From Bacillota bacterium (lineage in GTDB: Bacteria > Bacillota > Clostridia > Lachnospirales > Lachnospiraceae), in contig JAEVYT010000028.1 of NCBI GenBank assembly GCA_023392615.1, positions 1 to 22,889 of the forward strand: a stretch of 22,889 nucleotides of DNA, given 5' to 3'. Made by a program: the position numbers and the translations under genes. The notes under the pieces were generated by a model. The model made no database searches. It had not been told where the DNA came from and saw nothing but the letters and a program-made list of their open reading frames with translations. Positions 1 through 9,600 of the stretch are shown piece by piece. Every line of letters begins with the position of its first letter. Within the stretch, counting starts at the first letter, position 1.

Positions 1-2897
1 GACAAACCATTTAAAACTAAAACAGTAGAAACATTAGTTGAAACACCATAATTATCATGAACAAGACTAGATTGAGGATTAACTGCAGCATCACCTGTAT
101 AATTAGCAGATTTTAAACCATTACCCACAACAGTATTAGAAGAAGTTGTAGAGTTTACAGCATAAACTGCATTTGTTATAATAGTGTTGGTTTTTATAGT
201 GTTATTATCTGAATTTTTGTATAGGAATATTCCAGCATTTCCTACAGGTATTGCATCTCCGTGAATGGTAGTTTCGGGATTTACTGATTCATCACCTTTA
301 GCATTGATTTGATTTGATGTTATAGTGTTGTTTGAGGATTTATATCCACTTATTCCATAGGTGTAACTTCCATTTCCATTGATTTTATTATTGTTTATAA
401 TATTATTGTTAGAGTCAAACATTTCTATTACATAGTTTGCAATTGCTTTAGTGTTTATATTATTGTTATAAACATTATTTGCTTGGGATATTTCGAGTGT
501 TACACCATAAGCATAAGTTTTTGCATTACATGTTACATTATTATTTGCTATTGTGGTGTTTTTACTGTTATAACCTGTTATAATTCCACTTGTGAAGTAG
601 TTTCCGTTTAAGTTGATGTTATTGCTTGTGAATTTATTGTTATTTGCTGTTGTGTTACCTACACCAGTTTGTGCACCTAATACTCCAGTACCGTAAATAA
701 ATGGATCATTACCTGATATTAGTATATTATTATTTGATACTGTGTTGTTATTACTATCATAATAAATATCAATTCCTACAATTGAATTGGTTGATTCATT
801 ATAAGGGTTATAAACTTTTGTTAAGCCTGAAGTGACATTTACATTATTATTTGTTATGTTAGTGTTTGATGTGAAAATTGAGAGTATACCGTATGTTCTA
901 TAGATTTCAGGAACATTATGTGAACCATCGATACATGCTTCTGATTCATATGTGTGGTTTTGGCTTGTTCCATTTGTATAAATATTATTGTATGCTATGT
1001 AATTTTCACTTGTTTCATAGGATAATAATGTGTATGTTAAGTATTCTCCACTACTTATTAGTGTATTGTAACTTACATTATCATTGTGTGAGTCATATAA
1101 GTATATTGCATATGCTGCGTCTTTGTCTGTGATGTTTATGTAATTGTTTATTATTTTTACATTAGATGCACTTGCAACATATATTCCCCATTGATCTATA
1201 CGGTTTGGATTATTGTTTATTATGTTTAATCCTTCAATATCACATCCAGAGGCTGTTACCTTAAATGTGGTGTTGTAGAAGTTTGCACCAGTTCCTAATA
1301 CTTTTAGTCTGCTGCTTAATGTGATGTTTTTGTTTGTGAAGTTACCAGTAAAGAAGATTTTGTCTCCGTCTGATAGTGTTCCTGATATTATTTGACCATT
1401 ATTATCAAAGAAGCTATTGTAATTTTCTGGTGTTATGGTGTATTCTTTACCGTTGAATCCTGAACCGTTAGTTGTGTTAGATTGTGTTGGGTAACCAATT
1501 GTTCCATTACCAGTTATAGTGTTATCTCTTATTAAGTATGTACTTCCTGCTTCTCTGGCATCTATTGCATATGTTGTTGTTCCTGTGATTTTGTTATTTG
1601 TTATTGTTATCTTATCTGGGTATTTTGAACTTGATTGTTTTTTGATTAGTATTGGTGTTGCTGAGCTACTGGTTAGGGTGTTGTTGTTTATTATAATATT
1701 TGAAAATTGCCCCATTGTGTATACATCAGTGCCTGAAATTGTGTTAATTGTATTGTCTGAAATGTTTATATTACTTCCAGCACTTTGTATTCCCATAGTT
1801 GAACCTTTAACATTGATATTATTGTTGCTTACTTTGGAATTACTTAATGTATATATTGCAGCTGTAGAAGTAGTTTTTGTAATTGTATTTCCACTAATTG
1901 TACTATTATCACTACCATAAATTCCATAATCACCTATAACACCAGAAACATTATTACTTATAATATCATTATTGTTACCAGATGATGATATACCACGGTA
2001 AGTACCTGTCACACTATTGTTAAAAGCTTTATTATTAGCACCCATCATTTGAATACCATAATTCCAACTTGTAGGATTATCTATAAGACAAGTAACAGTA
2101 TTACCAGTTATATTATTAAAGTAACATAATCCCCCACTGAATTTACCTGAACCATATAATGATAAATATATTGCATTTACTCCATCATTAGTCACATAAT
2201 TATCTTTAATATTATTATAATTAGCACCACCTAACACAAGAGTAGAATGAGTTTTACCAACAATTGAAGTTTCTGTAGTTTTTAAATAATTATTACTAAT
2301 TGTATTATAATCAGAACCAGTGTTTAATGCTACTGCAAAACCACGAAGACCATTTACACTAATATTATTATTTTTAATAACATTATTTGTAGCATTATAT
2401 AACATTATTCCTGTTCCATCATCATTACTATTTATAATCTTTAAATTACTTATTGTACTTCCAGATCCAGTGTTATAAATACTAATAGTAGCATTATACA
2501 AGATTGCATTATTAGAAGAACTTGTAATAGTTAAAGGAGTTTTAATGGTGAAATTTCGATTATTAAAAGTACCGCTTAAATCTATTGTATCTCCACTATT
2601 TACTCCACTTGTACTTAATAAATTTCCATCATTATCAAAGTACTTGGAATATGAACTATCAGTTACACTAACTGTTTTTGCAGAAGAAGAAATAATGTTC
2701 AAATTAGAATCTGAAACATTATTTGATTGTGCATTAGTTGAAATAGTGCTTGAAGCATTATCAACTGATGAAACTGCTGATACATCATTAATATCATGAT
2801 TTGATAATGATGTACTGTTTAAATCAGTAGCACTTACAGCACTAATAGATAGTACAATAATAAATAAGAGGATTGTTGTAATTTCTATTTTTCTCAT
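1..2897 (-). CDS. Adhesin-like beta-helix surface protein, C-terminus cut by window edge
   Basis: An open frame runs from an ATG at 2897 to the left edge without a stop, giving about 965 residues; the 3' end lies outside. The first 23 residues are a signal peptide (MRKIE, a hydrophobic run, then AVSA before TD). The rest is a chain of short Asn/Ser/Thr-rich repeats of the N-x-I-x-x-N-x-I type, typical of NosD/CASH right-handed beta-helices found in methanogen adhesin-like proteins. A cap-like module (YFDNDG followed by SGDTI) precedes the helix near residues 80-110, and a second copy (FFDNNG followed by DGDKI) occurs near 485-510, so there appear to be two helix units. The last visible residues, NVSTVLVLNG, match the start of the Ig-like module of the next gene, so an Ig-like C-terminus probably follows. 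The protein is secreted and likely surface-exposed; its ligand is unknown. The start is supported by a GAAGGT site 8 nt upstream. Confidence 0.85.
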   Translation of the reverse strand, partial: MRKIEITTILLFIIVLSISAVSATDLNSTSLSNHDINDVSAVSSVDNASSTISTNAQSNNVSDSNLNIISSSAKTVSVTDSSYSKYFDNDGNLLSTSGVNSGDTIDLSGTFNNRNFTIKTPLTITSSSNNAILYNATISIYNTGSGSTISNLKIINSNDDGTGIMLYNATNNVIKNNNISVNGLRGFAVALNTGSDYNTISNNYLKTTETSIVGKTHSTLVLGGANYNNIKDNYVTNDGVNAIYLSLYGSGKFSGGLCYFNNITGNTVTCLIDNPTSWNYGIQMMGANNKAFNNSVTGTYRGISSSGNNNDIISNNVSGVIGDYGIYGSDNSTISGNTITKTTSTAAIYTLSNSKVSNNNINVKGSTMGIQSAGSNINISDNTINTISGTDVYTMGQFSNIIINNNTLTSSSATPILIKKQSSSKYPDKITITNNKITGTTTYAIDAREAGSTYLIRDNTITGNGTIGYPTQSNTTNGSGFNGKEYTITPENYNSFFDNNGQIISGTLSDGDKIFFTGNFTNKNITLSSRLKVLGTGANFYNTTFKVTASGCDIEGLNIINNNPNRIDQWGIYVASASNVKIINNYINITDKDAAYAIYLYDSHNDNVSYNTLISSGEYLTYTLLSYETSENYIAYNNIYTNGTSQNHTYESEACIDGSHNVPEIYRTYGILSIFTSNTNITNNNVNVTSGLTKVYNPYNESTNSIVGIDIYYDSNNNTVSNNNILISGNDPFIYGTGVLGAQTGVGNTTANNNKFTSNNINLNGNYFTSGIITGYNSKNTTIANNNVTCNAKTYAYGVTLEISQANNVYNNNINTKAIANYVIEMFDSNNNIINNNKINGNGSYTYGISGYKSSNNTITSNQINAKGDESVNPETTIHGDAIPVGNAGIFLYKNSDNNTIKTNTIITNAVYAVNSTTSSNTVVGNGLKSANYTGDAAVNPQSSLVHDNYGVSTNVSTVLVLNGL

Positions 2898-2905
2898 TTT
2901 ATTAT

Positions 2906-2950
2906 ACCTTCTAAAAAAAAATAAATTAATTAATTTTTATTATTATATCC
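2906..2950 (-). promoter_or_regulatory. RBS and TATA-like region of the 1-2897 gene
   Basis: On the minus strand GAAGGT (2906-2911) lies 8 nt before the ATG at 2897. An AT-only stretch with GGATATAATAA around 2940-2950 is a possible archaeal TATA box, 45-50 nt before the ATG. The composition is so AT-rich that only the RBS is convincing. Confidence 0.4.
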
Positions 2951-2963
2951 TAAAATTTTTTTT

Positions 2964-3014
2964 AAAAAAAAAGGTTAGTAAAAAAAAATAATGAAAATAT
3001 TATTTTTACTAACC
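2964..3014 (-). terminator. Hairpin plus T-tract terminator after the 3035-6334 gene
   Basis: A perfect 12-bp inverted repeat, GGTTAGTAAAAA (2973-2984) and TTTTTACTAACC (3003-3014), lies about 20 nt after the stop at 3035. On the minus strand it is followed directly by nine T residues (2964-2972). This is the clearest stem-loop terminator in the window. It separates the two beta-helix genes into different transcripts. Confidence 0.75.
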
Positions 3015-3034
3015 AAACATGTTTTTGTTTTCTT

Positions 3035-6000
3035 TTATGCTTTTGTTATAACAATTGTACCAGAAGCACTTGATGGTTGATAAGCTGCAGTACCAGCATA
3101 TGAACTAGCAACAGTATATTTACCTGCACCTAATTCAATAGCTAATTGGAAAGCACCTTCAGTATCAGTGGTTACATAGTATATTTTACTTGCACCAGAG
3201 CTTAAACGGGTTAAGTTTAATGCAATATGTTGACCAACTAAAACTGCACCATTAGCAAATAAAGTACCAGTTAAGTTACCAACAGTACCATAAACTGCAG
3301 TATAATTATTTACTTTTAAAATAGTGCTTGTACGGTTATCTGTAGCATTTGTTACAACAACATTTGCAGTTACATCTTTACTTGCAGCATAAGTCATGTT
3401 TTTAATAGTTGCTCCAGCATAAGATGCAGTTGCAGTGTAAGTACCAATCCAAAGGTTAATTTGTAATTGGAATTCCCCATTAGTATCAGTTGTTACCCAA
3501 TAAACTTTACTTAAACCATTACGAGGATTAGTTAAATTTAAAGCAATATGCTGACCAACAAGAACATTTCCAAACTCATCAGTTAATTTACCTGTTAAGT
3601 TTTGACCTGCACCATAAACTTCAGTGAAATTGTTAATTGTTAAAACTGTAGATAAGTTTACGGTTTTATTAGTATTGTTGTAGATTGTTAAATTAGAAGA
3701 TCCAGTAGTGTTTATGTATACATATTGATTTGTCATGAATGTATTGTTTGTAATGTATGAACCTGTACTGTTACCCATTAAGATTACAGCTGCATTACCT
3801 GCAGGAATCATATCGTAAGTTGTTACATTACTTGCATCTCCACCAATAAGAGTCATTACGTTTCTGTTGATTACAGTATCATCAAGTGCATAACCTGAAA
3901 CACCATATACAGCATCTCCTTTACCCTTAAGATTGTTGTAAGCTATTGTATCATTTTTACTATTTACTGCTTCGATTAAACGTACATCTACACCTTGACC
4001 AGTTACATTATTATAGGTTATTACATTATTAGATGAAGTATAACCCCATAATGGTTCTGTAGAAATACCATAAACGAATTTGTTGGATTTAAGGTTAATA
4101 TTATTGTTACTTATTGTAGTGTCATTTGCACCGTAAGTGTAAACACCAGCAACATAATTACTATCTAAAGTACCAGTTATTGTGTTTCCATTTATAAGGA
4201 TATTAGTATCTGCTGAACCAGTAGAACCTATATCTACACCATAATTGTAATCAGCAGTTCCTGATAATTTAACATTATTATTTGTAATATTAACATCGGT
4301 TAATCCATCATCAATTGCATAAACACCAATTAAATTAATTGAACCATATTGGTTTTTATCAGCATTACTATTAGCTGTAAGAGTTATATCATTAGCTTGT
4401 ATAGTGTTAGATGAACTTTCAAGGTCTACACCATAAGTATTTACATTATTTATAGTGTTATCTGCAATATTATTTCCAGTAGAACCTTTAATTAATTTTA
4501 TTGCTGCATTACCATGTTTAATTGCATCTCCATCAGTGTAATTTAATGCACTAATGTTTCCACCAGTAATTGCAATATTATTATTATTTATAGTACTGTT
4601 TGTTAAACCGTAACCAGAAATAGCATAGATACCTGCAGCATTACCAGTTAAAGTATTTTCAGTTATTGTGTAATTATTTAATTCAAATAATGAACCTATT
4701 AAATAAGCCATTGTAGTATTGGTAACTTTAACAGTGTTTTTATTAATTGTAACATTTGTTGGTATAATTGTTGAACCATAAACATTGTTTCCAGTTATAC
4801 CATAAGCGGTTTTAGAGTTCATTAAATCAATATAATTACTTGCAATTTTAGAATTATCTAAACCTACAACGTACATACCATAAATTACATTTTTAGTATT
4901 TCCGTTACCATTTATTGTGTTACCTGAGATTGTGAAATTATTATATTCTCCAGTATTTGGATAGTTAATTCCTATATTAATACCGTAAACATAGGATGCT
5001 CCACTGTTATAGGTTATGGTGTTTCCAACAATGTTAGTATTATCTAAAGTGTTGTTTGCAACCATATTAATACAGTTTACCATATAGTAAGTGTAATTAT
5101 CGCTTGTTGTGAGGTTTATGTTATTGTTTAAGATATCATTAGAAGATCCTAAAATATTCATACCATATGCATCTAATATATTTAAATTGTTTGCACTAAT
5201 GGTGTTTCCTGTTGAATCAGCGATTAATGTAATTCCAGCATTACCATTAGGTATTACATCATTATTGGTAATGTTCATGTTTGCAATGTTTCCACCTAAA
5301 ACAGTGATTTCATTGTTGTTTATTTTACTGTTGGTAAGTGCACTTCCTGCAATACCATAAATTCCATCACCGATACCACTTAGATTGTTACCTGTGATTG
5401 TCATTTCAGTATTTTTGAAAGTTTCGATTAGATAAACCATTTCACCTAAACCAATGACTTTATTTTTGCTTATTGTTATATTACCTGTTGTGTTTGTTAA
5501 TCCCCAATTATTACTTGTAGCTATACCATAAACAAATTTGTTTGATGATAAAGCGAAGTAATTATCAGCGATTTCACTGTTTATTAATCCAGAAGAGTAT
5601 ATTCCTGCAACATAATTATTATCAATGTTTGCAGTTATATTGTTTCCTTTGATACTGTATCCTTTTATTGTAGCTGTACCATCAGTCCATGATGCTCCTA
5701 TATCTATTGCATAAGTGTATGGATTGATACCGTTCATGTTAATAGTATTATATGTTATTATATTATTGTCTCCACCTACAGCCATGATAGCGTAACTGTT
5801 GTTTCCTCCAATTTCAATATTATTTTTGGTTATGGTATTGTTACTTGAGTAAACAGTAATACCACTAGTTGTGTTTGAAATTAAAGTTAAACCAGTGATA
5901 GTTGAACCATCACTGCCTGTAGAAAGAGTTATTGTTCCATTAGATAACACGCTTGTTGAATTCATGCTTGTTATGGTTAATGGAGTTGTAATAATAAAGT

Positions 6001-6334
6001 TTTTACCATTAATGTTACCAATATTTATTGTATCTCCGGAGCTTATTCCAGAAGTATTTTTAATATTTCCTGACTCATCAAAGTAAGTTGCATATGAGTC
6101 ATTTGTAATATTATAACTTTTTGATGATGTTGCAGTTTGAACATTTGAAACTGCTTGTGCATTTGATACTGTAGTAACTGGGTTTGATGAAACATCTACT
6201 GCAGAGTTTGTATCTGTGATTGTAGTGTTTCCAGAGTCAGTTACAGTATTATTTATATCTGTAGCACTTACAGCACCAATAGTTAAAAATATTAATAATA
6301 TTCCTAATATTAATGTAACTTTGGTTACTTTCAT
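3035..6334 (-). CDS. Adhesin-like beta-helix protein with two C-terminal Ig-like domains
   Basis: A complete gene of 1099 residues. Residues 1-24 form a signal peptide (MKVTK, a hydrophobic core, then AVSA before TD). A cap-like module (YFDESG followed by SGDTI) lies near 85-110. A long Asn-rich right-handed beta-helix of the NosD/CASH type fills about 110-890 and is built from three tandem units of roughly 240-250 residues. Residues about 890-1099 are two Ig-like domains, each with STxLxxNNxT near its start and a VGQHIALNLT strand, resembling bacterial Big_1-like folds. There is no C-terminal membrane helix or obvious sorting signal, so wall attachment may depend on the Ig-like domains. N-x-S/T sequons are dense, which fits S-layer-type N-glycosylation. 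The C-terminal region is nearly identical in DNA to that of the 19206-21863 gene. The ATG is supported by a GGTGG site 9 nt upstream. Adhesion is inferred from architecture only. Confidence 0.9.
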   Translation of the reverse strand: MKVTKVTLILGILLIFLTIGAVSATDINNTVTDSGNTTITDTNSAVDVSSNPVTTVSNAQAVSNVQTATSSKSYNITNDSYATYFDESGNIKNTSGISSGDTINIGNINGKNFIITTPLTITSMNSTSVLSNGTITLSTGSDGSTITGLTLISNTTSGITVYSSNNTITKNNIEIGGNNSYAIMAVGGDNNIITYNTINMNGINPYTYAIDIGASWTDGTATIKGYSIKGNNITANIDNNYVAGIYSSGLINSEIADNYFALSSNKFVYGIATSNNWGLTNTTGNITISKNKVIGLGEMVYLIETFKNTEMTITGNNLSGIGDGIYGIAGSALTNSKINNNEITVLGGNIANMNITNNDVIPNGNAGITLIADSTGNTISANNLNILDAYGMNILGSSNDILNNNINLTTSDNYTYYMVNCINMVANNTLDNTNIVGNTITYNSGASYVYGINIGINYPNTGEYNNFTISGNTINGNGNTKNVIYGMYVVGLDNSKIASNYIDLMNSKTAYGITGNNVYGSTIIPTNVTINKNTVKVTNTTMAYLIGSLFELNNYTITENTLTGNAAGIYAISGYGLTNSTINNNNIAITGGNISALNYTDGDAIKHGNAAIKLIKGSTGNNIADNTINNVNTYGVDLESSSNTIQANDITLTANSNADKNQYGSINLIGVYAIDDGLTDVNITNNNVKLSGTADYNYGVDIGSTGSADTNILINGNTITGTLDSNYVAGVYTYGANDTTISNNNINLKSNKFVYGISTEPLWGYTSSNNVITYNNVTGQGVDVRLIEAVNSKNDTIAYNNLKGKGDAVYGVSGYALDDTVINRNVMTLIGGDASNVTTYDMIPAGNAAVILMGNSTGSYITNNTFMTNQYVYINTTGSSNLTIYNNTNKTVNLSTVLTINNFTEVYGAGQNLTGKLTDEFGNVLVGQHIALNLTNPRNGLSKVYWVTTDTNGEFQLQINLWIGTYTATASYAGATIKNMTYAASKDVTANVVVTNATDNRTSTILKVNNYTAVYGTVGNLTGTLFANGAVLVGQHIALNLTRLSSGASKIYYVTTDTEGAFQLAIELGAGKYTVASSYAGTAAYQPSSASGTIVITKA
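3320..3654 (-). repeat. Ig-like module DNA repeat, copy A
   Basis: This stretch aligns without gaps to 19497-19831 at a constant offset of 16177 bases. By hand count 3421-3654 differs from its partner at about 9 of 234 positions. It encodes the first Ig-like domain and the linker into the second. Confidence 0.85.
3690..5715 (-). repeat. Three large tandem beta-helix units inside one gene
   Basis: Three units share the same order of landmarks. Each opens with Y-A/V/N-x-DIG or INIG (near 5710, 4995 and 4240), continues through K/S-x-VYGI or TAYGI and a YGI/YGV-x-G segment, and closes with GNAxIxLxxxSTG and a SSN turn (near 5245, 4520 and 3800). The period is about 715-755 bp. The units have diverged at DNA level but keep their order. 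Confidence 0.7.
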
Positions 6335-6648
6335 TTTATTTATCCACCAATTTTCTTTTTATAAAATATTTTGTTATAATTTATTTTTTAATTTATAGAC
6401 CATTTTTTAATCTTTTATTTTTGGTTATATTAATTATATAATCTTTAATTGTTTGATTAAGGTTAATGGTTTATATTTATATGACCCAACAAATTTAAAT
6501 TGATAAAATATTATTTATAAAATTAAATTTGAATTGAGCTAATATTAGATTTTATAAAAAGTAGTTAATAAAATTTACTTTAATAAAATAAATATAAATG
6601 GAAAAAATAAGATTAAAAATAAAAAAAAGAAAAAAAGGAAAAGATGAA
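6335..6648. other. Intergenic region with leader of the 3035-6334 gene and U-rich 3' end of the CobN-like gene
   Basis: There is no credible gene in these 314 bases. Nearest the downstream ATG, GGTGG (6344-6348, minus) is a good ribosome binding site. TATA-like runs on the minus strand lie near 6430-6440 (TATATAATTAAT) and 6470-6484 (CATATAAATATA). AAATTGATAAAA (6497-6508) resembles an element also found before both CobN-like genes. The part next to 6648 is a T-rich transcription end. Confidence 0.6.
6602..6643 (-). terminator. T-rich terminator after the first CobN-like gene
   Basis: Directly after the stop at 6649, the minus strand carries repeated T-tracts of 6-8 residues broken by single C or A bases (6602-6643). 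No stem-loop is visible. This fits archaeal oligo-T termination. Confidence 0.5.
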
Positions 6649-9600
6649 TTAGTAGTCATCATCATCATTTATATCCTCCCTATGATTTCTAGCTTTAGCA
6701 TAACCAAAACCAAAAATAGCTAATAAAACTAATATTGAAGCGATAACCGCAACAGGCATAGAACCTTTAGCAGAACTAGAAGCAGAATGAGAGCTTACTT
6801 CATAAGTACTACCTTGATCACCACTACTACCAGAACTACCACTACTACTAGATTGAGAATTACTTTGACCGTTAGAACCAGAACTACCACTAGAACTAGA
6901 ACTATCACTACTACTATGAGAACTATAATCCCCTACACTAGCAGAAGAACCAGCACTACTTGAACTATCACTTCCAGAAGATCCAGAAACAGAACTTGAA
7001 GAAGAACCAGAACTAGAACCTGATGAAGCACCAGAAGTAGTAGAAGTTCCTGAAGTAGTAGAACCAGAACTCGCTTGACTAGAAGTATAAACATTCTGAC
7101 TAGTACCACTCATTTGCTGATATAATTGATTATACTTTTCTTTAGTTGTAGGATCCAAGGAGGACATTTGCATAACCATCTTATTAAATTCTAAATTTGC
7201 ACAAGTATGGTGACAACATGCAAAACCATATTGAACTACAGATTGAACATAACAATCAACAAGTTTAGTTAAAGTTTTACTATCTGCTTTCCAGTACCCT
7301 TTACTACTAGAATAAATCATCCAAGCAGCACTTGTTTGGAATGAAGTAGCTTTATAATCTGCATTAGCAAGTTTACTTATACCTATAACATTATTAGCAA
7401 GTGCATCATACATTGAATTACTAAATAAGGATGATCCTCCAGTACCAGAACTTGAACCAGTACCACTTCCAGAACCAGAACTTGAACCGCCTCCAGATCC
7501 AGAATTAGATGAACCTCCAGCTACAGTTTCAAAACCGAAAATGTACTCATAACGTTTAGCATAAGCTTGCCAACCTGAAGGATTATCACCAAGAAGACTA
7601 GCTTGAACCTTAGGATTTAAAACAACACTTCTAACCTCAAATTCTAACTCTTGAGATAAAGTACGTGTAATAATATCATTCTTATTTCTAATATCTACAA
7701 CAGAAGTGTCTGGTTTGTTACCTAAATATTTAGCAGCACCAACCATTCCCCCATACCAATCATAATAATCATCAGAATCAAGGAATCTCCATGAACTATC
7801 AATATTTTGAGTTATTATATCAACATTTTTAAGTAAATACTCATAATCACTACGCTTTTGAGTTACAACAACTTTACCATTTTCAACAGTCCAAGCATAA
7901 GAAACTCTAGAAAGATAAATATCTGCAAGTGTTCCTTTAACATCAGTAGTGTTTTGCCATTTATTAGTTTGAGGGATAAAATCACTCATACCAGTTCCTT
8001 CAAGAACATTACCCGGTAAACCAAATAAACGATCTAATGATGGATTTTCAGCATAATGCTTTTTAACCATATTAACACTAGCATTTTCGCCAGGAGTGCT
8101 GTTAAAGACAAGATATGTTGATTGAACAAGTAAACTAATCCAATTACTATTACTTGTAACCATACTAGCATAAACATCCACACGAGGTCTGTTTAATACA
8201 GTACCATTAGATAATGTTACAGTTAATTCATCTAAAGGAATTAATTCAATTCCAGTAACAGCACCAGTTGCACTCCATACAGGAGTAACACCTAATAAGT
8301 ACATGAATTCTCCCATCATTATACCTTCAGTACGTAATAATTCAGTACCCCACATGATAACACCTAATAATTCAGGGAATGTTCCATGTTGCTCATAATA
8401 ATTAACAAGTAATTTATTAACAATATCTTTTGCAGTTGCATAAGCCGCTTTACTTGGCATTTTTGTAGTATCAGTAGTGTAAATATTTTTACCTGTAGGT
8501 AAACTATCCCCATAAGTTGGATCAGCCATTAAACCTGGTTGAACATAACCTCCACTTAAAGCATTAAGTATTGCAGCCCATTCAGCATTATTAACTAAAT
8601 TTCCAATTGTAGTATTAGCTAATACAAGATCTGCATAAAATTCTGAAGTATTAGTAATATTCCATATACTTGCAATACTTTCAACAGTCGCATTTCCAGT
8701 TACCAAGTAACTTACAACCTCTGTTAACCATGCTTGTACGGCATCAACTTCATGAGTATAATTAGTATTATGTAATACCTCGGAATAGGAATATTTCGCT
8801 AAATTTGGATAAAGCATATGTAAAATGTAATTGTTAATAGTTGTTCTTGAAGTAATAACTGTGATTACTTCTTGTGTTAAGTTATCACCAGTTAATCCTA
8901 CACCTAATGTATGTAATCCTAAAGCAACAACATCATTACTTAAATCTTCTAATTGTTCATGTAAATCTTGAACCCAATTATCGAAAGTTTGATTTGCTGT
9001 TGGTTGAGTATAAGCTAACTCACTTGAAAGGTTAAGTATTAGTACTTGGTAATGTTCAGCTAATTCACTAGCATTATTTTTAATTGCAGTTTGATAATTA
9101 GTTATATAATTATCAAGAGTTGTTAAATTACCATATAATTCACTTATAACCATTGCAGGTGTCATATGACTTATTACAAGTGCAGCTAATCTTTCTTTAG
9201 CCACCATTGCTTCTCCAGGGTTACTTACAATATAAGGATATATTGTTGGTGTTCCACTTAATTCAAAAGTCCAATCATCAGCTTGAAGACCAATACTTCT
9301 ACCTGGTAAGAACTCAATTGTACCGTGAGTACCCATATTAATTATTGCATCTGCCTTGAAATCATTCTTTAACCATTTATAAAATGACACATATTGTTGT
9401 GAAGGTGGTAAATATGAACTATGATAATCTTCTACATTTTCCCATCCACGACTAGGTTGGAAAGTAATAAAGACATTACCAAATAACATTCCTGGAATAA
9501 CTATATAAGTACTATTATAAACCATCACATTACCTATACTAGATCCCCAATATTCAACAAGTTTATCTTGTAAAGTTTTATTTAAACTATTGAAGTATGT

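Noticed and set aside
1519..1920. Plus-strand ORF of 133 codons, and similar plus-strand ORFs within the beta-helix genes
   Set aside because: They are mirror frames of the Asn/Ile/Thr repeats; the minus-strand frames have signal peptides and family features, these have none.
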